From: an uncultured Clostridia bacterium
GTDB lineage: Bacteria; Bacillota; Clostridia; Christensenellales; Aristaeellaceae
Length of the DNA: 11,686 nucleotides
NCBI GenBank assembly: GCA_934621505.1
Contig: CAKTUU010000050.1
Span: forward strand, 1 to 11,686
Reading direction: 5' to 3'
Part shown: positions 6,030-11,686 of the stretch, piece after piece
How the letters are laid out: each line of letters starts with the position of its first letter
Position numbering within the stretch: the stretch's first letter is position 1
Notes under the pieces: model-generated
Databases searched by the model: none
Seen by the model: only the letters and a program-made list of their open reading frames with translations
Told to the model about the DNA's origin: nothing
Made by a program: the position numbers and the translations under genes

Positions 6030-7358
6030 TCAATATTGATATTTCGGCTGCTTCGCCTTTAAGAAGATCATGGAAATGATAAAGGTGCAGGTTTCCGCCA
6101 CGGTAATGGCCAGCCAGATGCCGTCCACCCACACCAAAGCGGGCAGCGCCACCACCGACAGCAGCTGAAACACCAGCGTGCGCAAAAAGGAAATGGCTGC
6201 GGACACGCCCCCGTCGTTCAGCGCCGTAAAAAAACCGGAAGCGAAAATGTTAAACCCGCCCAGCAGGAAGGAGAAGGCAAACACCCGGAAAGCGTGGGTG
6301 GTCAGGTCATGCAGGCCCGCGTCATATCCCACAAACAGCCTGGCCAGAGGGCCGGCCAAACCAGTCGCCAGCAGCGTCAGCACCGCGCCGGTGGACAGCA
6401 TGATTACCTTGCTTTTATGCAGCAGATTCTTTAATTCGTCCGTATGGCCGGCGCCGTAGTGATAGCTGACAATCGGCGCGCTGCCGATGGAATAGCCGAT
6501 GGAAATGGCGGCGAAGATAAACTGCACATACATCAGCACACCATAGGCGGACACGCCGTCCTGACCAATCAGCCGAAGCAGCTGCCAGTTATATACCATG
6601 CTGACCAGCGAGGAGGAAATGTTGGACATCAGCTCGGAGGAGCCATTGGCGCAGGCTTTGCGAATGGGCTTTATTTGCAGCCGGGTTCTGGTCAGCCGCA
6701 GCAGGCTGCTGTTGGGCCGGGCAAAATACAGCAGCGGCAGCAGGCCTCCCACGCATTGGCCAATGCCGGTAGCCAGCGCCGCGCCGGTCAGGCCCCAGCC
6801 GAAACCCGCCATAAACACCGCGTCCAAAACCGCATTGGTTACCCCGGCGGCCACGGTAACCGCCAGACCCAGCCGGGGCTTTTCCGACGCAGCCAAAAAG
6901 CTCTGGAATACATTTTGCAGCATAAACGCCGTGGTAAAGGCAATGCAGACGCCGCCATAGCGCACGCAATCCTCCATCAGCAAATCGTCCGCCCCCAGCA
7001 GCCGTGCCGCAGGGCGCAAAAACAGCAGCCCCAGCGCCGTCAGCGTAAGACCCATCAGCACGGTAAACAGCACCATCATGCTAAAGGTGCGGTTGGCCTT
7101 ATCCCGGTCGCCCCGGCCCAATTCGCTGGCGACCAGAGCGCTGCCGCCGGTGCCGATCAAAAAGCCCATTCCCCCCAGCACCATGATAAAGGGCATAATC
7201 AGGTTCAGCGCCGCAAACGGGGTTTTGCCCACCAGATTGGATACGAACAGGCCGTCGATCACGCCATAAATGGAGGTAAACACCATCATGACAATAGAGG
7301 GCAGCACAAACCGAAAAAGCCGGGAATAGGTAAAATGGTCAGATAGCTGAATCCGCAT
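6030..7358 (-). CDS. MATE-family exporter under MarR control
   Basis: Inner-membrane MATE transporter of 442 aa with about 12 hydrophobic helices. Cues are FRFVLPSIVMMVFTSIYGVIDGLFVSNLVG at the N-terminus and GYSIGSAPIVSYHYGAG in the second half; the look is nearer the MepA branch than the other MATE gene in the window, though I assign no symbol. The ATG at 7358 has AGGAGA 6 bases upstream, inside the end of marR. The two genes overlap by 20 bases (7339-7358), so they are cotranscribed and probably translationally coupled. Expected role: efflux of a compound sensed by the MarR protein. The substrate is not readable from sequence. Confidence 0.9.
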   Translation of the reverse strand: MRIQLSDHFTYSRLFRFVLPSIVMMVFTSIYGVIDGLFVSNLVGKTPFAALNLIMPFIMVLGGMGFLIGTGGSALVASELGRGDRDKANRTFSMMVLFTVLMGLTLTALGLLFLRPAARLLGADDLLMEDCVRYGGVCIAFTTAFMLQNVFQSFLAASEKPRLGLAVTVAAGVTNAVLDAVFMAGFGWGLTGAALATGIGQCVGGLLPLLYFARPNSSLLRLTRTRLQIKPIRKACANGSSELMSNISSSLVSMVYNWQLLRLIGQDGVSAYGVLMYVQFIFAAISIGYSIGSAPIVSYHYGAGHTDELKNLLHKSKVIMLSTGAVLTLLATGLAGPLARLFVGYDAGLHDLTTHAFRVFAFSFLLGGFNIFASGFFTALNDGGVSAAISFLRTLVFQLLSVVALPALVWVDGIWLAITVAETCTFIISMIFLKAKQPKYQY

Positions 7359-7806
7359 GTTTTTTCTCCTGAAGCAATTGTAAGCTCTTATGCAAAATGT
7401 CCGTGTATTGGCGAAACAGTGTCAGCAGCTGCTGACAGTCCTGCGGCGGCAAAGCGTCCAGCGCGTTCTGCTCCGCCTGAATCACCAAATCGGCGGTTCG
7501 GCGCGCCAGTTCGGTTCCCCGCTCCGTCAGCCGCAGACGGCGGCTGCGCCTGTCCTGAGCGGGCATCGTTTCCAGCAGCCCGTCCGCCTCCATCTTTTTC
7601 AGCGCGGAATGAATGGTTTGCTTGGGCTGCAGCATTACATCGCACAGCTGCGCGGGGGTCATGGGCTTTTGATAAACCCGCAGGCTATACAAAATCCACA
7701 TGGTGCATTCCGACAAGCCCATGGTTTTGGCCATTTTCCGGTAAAACGAGTCGTTTTCACGCCAAAGCTCGTTGTATTGCTGAAGCTGCCATGAAATTTC
7801 ACCCAT
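7339..7806 (-). CDS. MarR-family transcriptional regulator
   Basis: Winged helix-turn-helix repressor of 155 aa, acting as a dimer. The recognition-helix region is TPAQLCDVMLQPKQTIHSALKKMEADGLLE (50-79), followed by the arginine-rich wing AQDRRSRRLRL (83-93) and a helical C-terminal dimer arm. The frame extends to 8037 upstream, but the start at 7806 has GGAGGAGG just before it, lies downstream of a strong promoter, and gives the family's usual length. It heads an operon with the overlapping MATE gene. A perfect inverted repeat across its promoter suggests autorepression relieved by a ligand, probably an exported drug or phenolic compound. The ligand is inference. Confidence 0.9.
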   Translation of the reverse strand: MGEISWQLQQYNELWRENDSFYRKMAKTMGLSECTMWILYSLRVYQKPMTPAQLCDVMLQPKQTIHSALKKMEADGLLETMPAQDRRSRRLRLTERGTELARRTADLVIQAEQNALDALPPQDCQQLLTLFRQYTDILHKSLQLLQEKKHADSAI

Positions 7807-7821
7807 GCTTCCTCCTCCATC

Positions 7822-7872
7822 TTGTCCGAAATCAGACCAATGTATTGTAGTCTGATTTCGGACAAATGTCAA
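7822..7872 (-). promoter_or_regulatory. marR-MATE promoter with large operator palindrome
   Basis: On the - strand TTGACA (7872-7867), 17 bases, TACAAT (7849-7844). A perfect 16-bp inverted repeat has arms GTCTGATTTCGGACAA (7850-7865) and its complement (7822-7837), separated by 12 bases. One arm fills the -35/-10 spacer, the other begins at the predicted start site (about 7837). Each arm is itself an imperfect palindrome TCNGANNTCNGA, so two MarR dimers could bind side by side. Confidence 0.85.
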
Positions 7873-7901
7873 CTCTTTTTTGAAAAGTCCAAAACTGCGC
7901 A

Positions 7902-7930
7902 TTGTTTTTGCAGCCGTTTTGTGGTAAAAT
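7902..7930 (+). promoter_or_regulatory. Promoter of the DtxR-family gene
   Basis: TTGTTT (7902-7907), 17 bases, TAAAAT (7925-7930) with an extended -10 TGG directly before it. It points away from marR, and the marR operator lies upstream of its -35 box. Confidence 0.65.
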
Positions 7931-7936
7931 AGAAGG

Positions 7937-8100
7937 TAGTGAAACAATAGGGCGGTTGATTCACTTATTTCGACACAATGTACGCTTTTGTGGGGCACAA
8001 AGACGAACGGCTGGCTGCTTGCGTTTTTTCGCAACAACCGTCAGCTTTGTGTATTTTGTCTCTGTTTTGCGATATCTTATTTAGGATAAGGAGGCCTGGC
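7937..8100 (+). other. Long structured 5' leader of the DtxR-family gene
   Basis: About 165 bases separate the predicted start site from the ATG at 8101. Stem 1 is AGTGAA/TTCACT (7938-7943 with 7960-7965). The segment CACAAAG (7996-8002) can pair either with the upstream CTTTTGTG (7985-7992, GGG loop, one bulge) or with the downstream CTTTGTG (8045-8051), the latter enclosing ACGG/CCGT (8007-8010, 8038-8041) and TTGCG/CGCAA (8019-8023, 8030-8034). Just before the ribosome site is CTTAT-TTAGG-ATAAG (8076-8090), a 5-bp-arm palindrome that could be a regulator site. No known riboswitch class is recognised. Confidence 0.4.
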
Positions 8101-8502
8101 ATGAATATCTATGAGTCAGCCGAGGATTACCTGGAAACCATTTTGATGCTTTGCGAAAAAAACGGGTCGGCCCGTTCGGTAGACATCGCGGCGCATTTAA
8201 ACGTAACCAAACCATCCGTCAGCTTTGCCATGAAGCGGCTGCGTGAAAACGGCTATATTTTAATGGGCGCGGACAGCCACATTACCCTGACCCCCAGCGG
8301 CGAGGCCATTGCCAAGCGCATTTTGGAACGTCATACCCTGCTGACGGAATTTTTGACCCGGCTGGGCGTAAATGAGGAAACCGCCCGGACCGACGCCTGC
8401 AAAATTGAGCATGACCTGAGCGACGAAACGTTTGACGCCATTCGCCGCCACGCTCAGCAAAAATGGAGCGTTCTGTCTCCTGATTCCACGGAAAACCAGT
8501 AA
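8101..8502 (+). CDS. DtxR/MntR-family metal-dependent regulator
   Basis: Two-domain metalloregulator of 133 aa, without the C-terminal SH3-like domain of DtxR. It has an N-terminal winged helix (AAHLNVTKPSVSFAMKRLRENGYI, 30-53) and a helical dimer domain. Aligning by eye with B. subtilis MntR (D8, E11, H77, E99, E102, H103), the ligands here are D9, E12, H78, C100, E103 and H104. The set is MntR-like except that E99 is replaced by Cys, as in the iron sensor DtxR. So Mn or Fe sensing cannot be decided. AAGGAGG lies 6 bases before the ATG. The frame runs up to an ATG at 7978, but that has no ribosome site and encodes a non-family, cysteine-rich extension. No metal transporter gene is adjacent. 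Confidence 0.88.
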   Translation: MNIYESAEDYLETILMLCEKNGSARSVDIAAHLNVTKPSVSFAMKRLRENGYILMGADSHITLTPSGEAIAKRILERHTLLTEFLTRLGVNEETARTDACKIEHDLSDETFDAIRRHAQQKWSVLSPDSTENQ

Positions 8503-8543
8503 AAAACAACCCCATCCGTATACGCGGACGGCGTTCAAAGCAC

Positions 8544-8579
8544 AGACGGGACTGCCATAACCGGCAGTCCCGTCTTTTT
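8544..8579 (+). terminator. Terminator after the DtxR-family gene
   Basis: A perfect 13-bp stem (8544-8556 with 8563-8575) with loop ATAACC ends in a run of five T. The T run overlaps the end of the convergent recX gene. On the - strand no T run follows, so it is at best weak for recX. Confidence 0.9.
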
Positions 8580-9217
8580 CAGGCTTCCTCCTCCAGCTGT
8601 TCCAGCGCCCGCTGAATGGCCGCCCGGCTTTCCTCATACCCATAGCCCCGCCGGGCCATGGCCATCAGCATTTTCTGCATGACCTTGCGGCTGTCGCTTT
8701 CCCCTATGTGCCGCTTCGCCAGACGATAGGCCAGCGCGGCAGCCGCCTCGTCCTTTTCTTCCTGGTCCAGTTCCTCCAGGGCGGCCTGCGCCGTTTCCCG
8801 GTCAATGCCCTTTTGTTTCAGCTCCTGCAGGATGCGGGCTTTGCCCATCTGGCATCTGGACCGGGACGCGGCCCATTCCCTGGCAAAGGTCTGGTCGTCC
8901 AGCAGTCCTTCTTTTTCCAGCTTATACAGCACCATGTCAACCGTATCGTCCATATAGGGCTTTTGGGCCAGCTTTTTTTTGATTTCGCCGCTGGCCCGGG
9001 CGCGCTGGGCCAGCATGGCAACCGCCGTGTTTAACGCCTCCGGATATTGCCTGGGCAGCAGCCAGCTTCTGGTCTGCTCCATATCCAATTCCTGCCCGGG
9101 TTGCAGGGTGGGACGCTGGCACAGCGCCTCCCTGGAAAACCACAGCTTTTCGCCGCTTTCCATAATAACCAGCACGCCGCGCCGGTTTTCCTCAATGGTT
9201 TGAATCGTTTCCAGCAC
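8579..9217 (-). CDS. recX: Regulatory protein RecX
   Basis: RecX (212 aa) binds RecA filaments and limits recombinase and SOS activity in the cytosol. The all-helical tandem-repeat architecture is visible, with the family hallmark EKEGLLDDQTFAREWAASR (101-119) followed by MGKARILQELKQKGID (124-139). The N-terminal ~60 residues (IMESGEKLWFSREAL) form the extra domain seen in Firmicute RecX. The start is a GTG at 9217, 7 bases after the stop of the hydrolase gene; the weak ribosome site AAAGGG is formed by the last codons of that gene, implying translational coupling. recA is not in the window. RecX is the last gene of the lgt operon. Confidence 0.92.
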   Translation of the reverse strand: MLETIQTIEENRRGVLVIMESGEKLWFSREALCQRPTLQPGQELDMEQTRSWLLPRQYPEALNTAVAMLAQRARASGEIKKKLAQKPYMDDTVDMVLYKLEKEGLLDDQTFAREWAASRSRCQMGKARILQELKQKGIDRETAQAALEELDQEEKDEAAAALAYRLAKRHIGESDSRKVMQKMLMAMARRGYGYEESRAAIQRALEQLEEEA

Positions 9218-9224
9218 GCCCGCG

Positions 9225-10355
9225 TCACCCTTTCATCAGCAGATGAATCAAATCCCGGTTGACCAGCGCCAGATGACCCTTGCGCTGCTCGCTGGCTCCG
9301 CTGTTCAGCTGGACGAACCCGTTCCCTTCCCGGTCAAAAAACACGCCGTTGACCGCGCCATAGGCAAAGCCCTGATGGCCCCATACCGGCCGGGAACATA
9401 CCCGCGGATCCTCCAGCTTCAGCAGGCCCATGCCGTGTCCCATGGGAATCTGTTTTTCCGGCCAGCGCCCAATGGGCTGCTTCATCAAAGCCAGACATTC
9501 CTCACTGATAAATCCCCGTCCGCCATCCCAGGCCAGCAGAGCCAGACGGGCCAGCTGGGGGGCGGTAATCATCAGCCCGCCCGCCGCCGCCAGATAATGG
9601 CGCTGGGGATTCGCCTCCCGCATGGGGACGGCCTCCTCCCGCCGCTTTTTCGCGGCATAGGCAAGGGCCTTGGGCAATACCCGGTAGCAGTCGGCCGCCG
9701 CGCCCTCCGGCAGTGCAGACGCGTCAAAGGTGGCGCGAACGCGCAGAGGGGCAAACAGCTCCTGCTGGGCCAGTTGCTCAAAGCTGCAGCCAAAGTGCTT
9801 TTCCAGCAGGCAGGACACCATACCCGCGCCCAAATTGCTGTAGTGAAAGAAAAGCCCCGGCACAGCGGGCAGCCATGCCTGCCGGTCCTTCAGCAGCGCG
9901 TCCAAATCCACCGGCTCCTGAAAGGAAGCAAAGTAGGCCGGAGAATCTGCCATGGCGGCCGTATGGCTCAGCAGCATGCCCAGGGTAATAGGCGCCTCCG
10001 GGCAATAGGGATTGCGAATCCGGCTGCCCGCCAAATCGGAAATATCCTGCCGTACATTCAGCCGCCCCTGGGTTTGCAGGCGCATAACCAGCAGCGCCGT
10101 GACCATTTTGGCAATCGACGCCGTGCGAAACACCGTGTCCTTTTGCACAGGCCTGGGCTGGCCCTCCAAAGACGCAAACCCAACGGTATAGCAAGCTGTC
10201 AGCGCGCCTTTTTCAAGCCGCTGCACGCAAGCCCCCACCACATGCCGCCGGTGCAAAACCCGGCCAACCGGGTCCTGGGCATGCCAAAGGCAGCGCTGGC
10301 CCAGAATGGGCAGCGCCATGCCGTAAACCGTATTTTTCAGGGTACCCATGGGCAT
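9225..10355 (-). CDS. Serine hydrolase, class C beta-lactamase/PBP-like fold
   Basis: Protein of 376 aa in the beta-lactamase (PF00144-type) superfamily, which includes AmpC, D-alanyl-D-alanine peptidases and esterases. The three active-site motifs are present: SIAK (S80 nucleophile, K83), YSN (Y172, N174) and HQG (327-329) in place of KTG. It ends LLMKG just before recX. I start at ATG 10355, 10 bases after AGGGGG and 16 bases after the lgt stop; a second ATG at 10349 is possible, and the frame extends further into lgt without support. No convincing signal peptide is visible: the N-terminus is only mildly hydrophobic (NTVYGMALPILG), which is odd for a cell-wall enzyme. HQG is common in esterase and peptidase members, so antibiotic resistance should not be assumed. 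Confidence 0.88.
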   Translation of the reverse strand: MPMGTLKNTVYGMALPILGQRCLWHAQDPVGRVLHRRHVVGACVQRLEKGALTACYTVGFASLEGQPRPVQKDTVFRTASIAKMVTALLVMRLQTQGRLNVRQDISDLAGSRIRNPYCPEAPITLGMLLSHTAAMADSPAYFASFQEPVDLDALLKDRQAWLPAVPGLFFHYSNLGAGMVSCLLEKHFGCSFEQLAQQELFAPLRVRATFDASALPEGAAADCYRVLPKALAYAAKKRREEAVPMREANPQRHYLAAAGGLMITAPQLARLALLAWDGGRGFISEECLALMKQPIGRWPEKQIPMGHGMGLLKLEDPRVCSRPVWGHQGFAYGAVNGVFFDREGNGFVQLNSGASEQRKGHLALVNRDLIHLLMKG

Positions 10356-10371
10356 CTTTCGCCCGCCCCCT

Positions 10372-11409
10372 TCATTGGTATTTGAGCAGACCCACCGCCA
10401 CAGGCAGCGTAGCGCTGCATATAACGGCATGGAGATATTCGGCAAACTGCGGGCTAAAGGGAATCCGCAAAAGATAACAGGCCAGCCCCAGGCTGTCCGC
10501 CGCGGCCACCGCCAGCAGCCATTTGGTTTTTCCGCACAGGCCCAGCGCCAGCGCCGCGGTCAACGCGGCCGCGTAAAGCACCGGCTGCCGAATCAGCAGC
10601 CAGCGGCTTATCCAGCACACGGCGCTGACCGCGCCAGGGACAAAGCGGCGCTTCTGGCTGCCCAAAGCCCGCCACAGCAGCGTAAGGGCCGCCAGCAGGC
10701 AAAAAAGCAGGCTCAGCCACTGGGAGGCCCGCAGGGAGCCGATATACAGGCTGTCCTGCCGCAGCTGTTCAATGATAAAACGGCCGCTGCCATAAATCAG
10801 CAAATACCAGCAAAACAGGTTGCCCGGCTGCTTTTCCTTCTTGCGCAGCCGCCACAGGACGCAAAAGCCCACTGCGTTCCATAGGGATTCATAAAAGAAG
10901 GTAGCCATGTGCCACACAAAGCCGTCGCCGCTGTCAATCAGCACCCCAATGGGAAAAAACTGAAATCTGGGATCGGTGATTTCCGGGCCATAGGCCTCCA
11001 TGTTAAAGTAATTGCCCCAGCGGCCGATGGCCTGGGCCAGCAGCAGCCCGGGAGCCACCACATCGCACAGGCGCAGAAAGGACAGCTTCTTGCGCCGGGC
11101 ATAAAACCACGCGCCCACTGCTCCGCCAATGACCGCGCCGTAAATGGCTATGCCGCCCTCCCAGATATACAGGATGGAGATGGGATTTTGCCGAAACAAA
11201 TCCCAGGTCATGGCCACATAGTACAGTCGCGCTCCAACCACGCCGCAGGGCACGGCTACCAGCGCCAGATCAATCACCGTATCCTTGGGCAGCCCCAGCC
11301 GGTTTTGCTCCCGCTCCGCCAGCAGAATGGCAGCCAGAATGCCCGTCACAATCAGCACGCTGTACCAGGGCAAGCCGCCAATAATGGTGCGGCTGTAGGG
11401 TATGGCCAT
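10372..11409 (-). CDS. lgt: Prolipoprotein diacylglyceryl transferase with C-terminal extension
   Basis: Membrane enzyme that moves diacylglycerol from phosphatidylglycerol to the lipobox cysteine of prolipoproteins. The Lgt signature GRWGNYFNMEAYG is at 129-141 (R130, N133, N136, G141 matching the E. coli R143 to G154 region), and GSGRFIIEQLR (207-217) carries the equivalents of R239 and E243. The catalytic core ends near residue 247. Typical Lgt is about 250-290 aa, but this one is 345 aa, with about 100 extra residues forming three or four hydrophobic segments (about 256-273, 276-292, 296-314, 326-342). The ATG has a strong AAAGGGGGG site 7 bases upstream. It is the first gene of the lgt-hydrolase-recX operon. 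Confidence 0.95.
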   Translation of the reverse strand: MAIPYSRTIIGGLPWYSVLIVTGILAAILLAEREQNRLGLPKDTVIDLALVAVPCGVVGARLYYVAMTWDLFRQNPISILYIWEGGIAIYGAVIGGAVGAWFYARRKKLSFLRLCDVVAPGLLLAQAIGRWGNYFNMEAYGPEITDPRFQFFPIGVLIDSGDGFVWHMATFFYESLWNAVGFCVLWRLRKKEKQPGNLFCWYLLIYGSGRFIIEQLRQDSLYIGSLRASQWLSLLFCLLAALTLLWRALGSQKRRFVPGAVSAVCWISRWLLIRQPVLYAAALTAALALGLCGKTKWLLAVAAADSLGLACYLLRIPFSPQFAEYLHAVICSATLPVAVGLLKYQ

Positions 11410-11451
11410 GCTTCATCCCCCCTTTGAGGTGTCCAGCCGAATTGTTTCCTT

Positions 11452-11480
11452 ATTATATGCCGGGTGCAAATGCCTGTCAA
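11452..11480 (-). promoter_or_regulatory. Consensus sigma-A promoter of the lgt operon
   Basis: On the - strand TTGACA (11480-11475), 17 bases, TATAAT (11457-11452): both boxes match consensus fully. The start site should be near 11445, giving a leader of about 36 bases before the lgt ATG. Confidence 0.92.
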
Positions 11481-11514
11481 GGATGGCGGCCTTTTCCCTT
11501 AGCATCGCCTTTTT

Positions 11515-11576
11515 CGGAAAAATTTATGATTTTTTTGAAAAACATTCTTGACAAATTCCACTTTGTAGGTTATGAT
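11515..11576 (+). promoter_or_regulatory. tRNA promoter with AT-rich upstream element
   Basis: TTGACA (11548-11553), 17 bases, TATGAT (11571-11576). Bases 11515-11547 are A/T tracts in helical phase just upstream of the -35 box, like the UP elements of stable-RNA promoters. The leader of about 27 bases contains a small CCGCA-GGA-TGCGG hairpin. Confidence 0.8.
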
Positions 11577-11609
11577 AATGGACGTCGCCGCAGGATGCGG
11601 AACGGTTGG

Positions 11610-11685
11610 GGGAGCATAGCTCAGCTGGGAGAGCATCTGCCTTACAAGCAGAGGGTCACAGGTTCGAGCCCTGTTGTTCCCACCA
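11610..11685 (+). tRNA. tRNA-Val (anticodon TAC)
   Basis: A 76-base cloverleaf. The acceptor stem GGGAGCA pairs with TGTTCCC (one G-T). The D stem is GCTC/GAGC. The anticodon stem TCTGC/GCAGA holds loop CTTACAA with anticodon TAC at 11643-11645. The T arm is ACAGG-TTCGAGC-CCTGT. The CCA end is encoded (11683-11685). It reads GUA and, with U34 modification, the other valine codons. The window ends one base later, so further tRNA genes may follow. Confidence 0.97.
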
Positions 11686-11686
11686 A

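Noticed and set aside
6444..7346. 300-codon open frame opposite the MarR-linked MATE gene
   Set aside because: Low-complexity Gln/His/Gly-rich translation without hydrophobic segments or family motifs; antisense of a clear transporter.
7978..8100. Upstream start for the DtxR-family gene at ATG 7978
   Set aside because: Lacks a ribosome site, adds a non-family segment, and AAGGAGG stands at the right distance before ATG 8101.
9225..10355. Annotation as an antibiotic-resistance beta-lactamase
   Set aside because: HQG third motif, no clear signal peptide and housekeeping operon context fit a peptidase or esterase-like member at least as well; the fold alone does not show resistance.
9243..10385. 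380-codon open frame on the + strand opposite the serine hydrolase
   Set aside because: The opposite strand has three active-site motifs, ribosome site and operon context; this frame has none of these and an Arg/Gln/His-rich composition typical of antisense shadows.

Overview
The window looks like ordinary chromosome of an endospore-forming, GC-rich member of the Clostridia. An Oscillospiraceae-like gut bacterium is my best guess, but that is inference. The pointers are a spoIIID-mbl pair in the Firmicute sporulation gene order, GGAGG-type ribosome binding sites with ATG or GTG starts, GC-biased third codon positions with AT-richer promoters close to the sigma-A consensus, and a CCA-encoding tRNA. 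I see no phage, insertion sequence, CRISPR array or toxin/defence locus.

Layout from left to right. Bases 1-402 hold no recognisable gene. They contain the terminator of something upstream, then a run of strong palindromes, then a possible sporulation promoter. Next come spoIIID and an mbl/mreB-like gene closed by a terminator. A YczE-like membrane protein follows with its own promoter. purC and a CapE/FnlA-type UDP-sugar dehydratase then form a tightly coupled pair from one promoter and end at a terminator. A MATE exporter follows on the + strand and converges on a second MATE exporter on the - strand. That second exporter is the distal gene of a marR-MATE operon, whose promoter carries a perfect 16-bp inverted repeat placed for autorepression. 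Divergent from marR is a DtxR/MntR-family regulator with an unusually long, structured 5' leader. On the - strand a three-gene operon lgt / serine hydrolase / recX runs from a perfect-consensus promoter. At the right edge lies tRNA-Val(TAC) with its own strong promoter.

How the genes relate. spoIIID and mbl belong to mother-cell sporulation control and cell shape. lgt (lipoprotein lipidation), the hydrolase, mbl and the CapE-like enzyme all touch the envelope. The marR-MATE pair should be an inducible efflux unit. Most of the window is core genome. The points most worth a second look are the marR operator architecture, the alternative-pairing leader of the DtxR-family gene, the palindrome cluster before spoIIID, the C-terminal membrane extension of Lgt, the altered phosphate loop of the Mbl-like protein and the CapE-like gene without capF/capG. 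I found no convincing undescribed multi-gene system.
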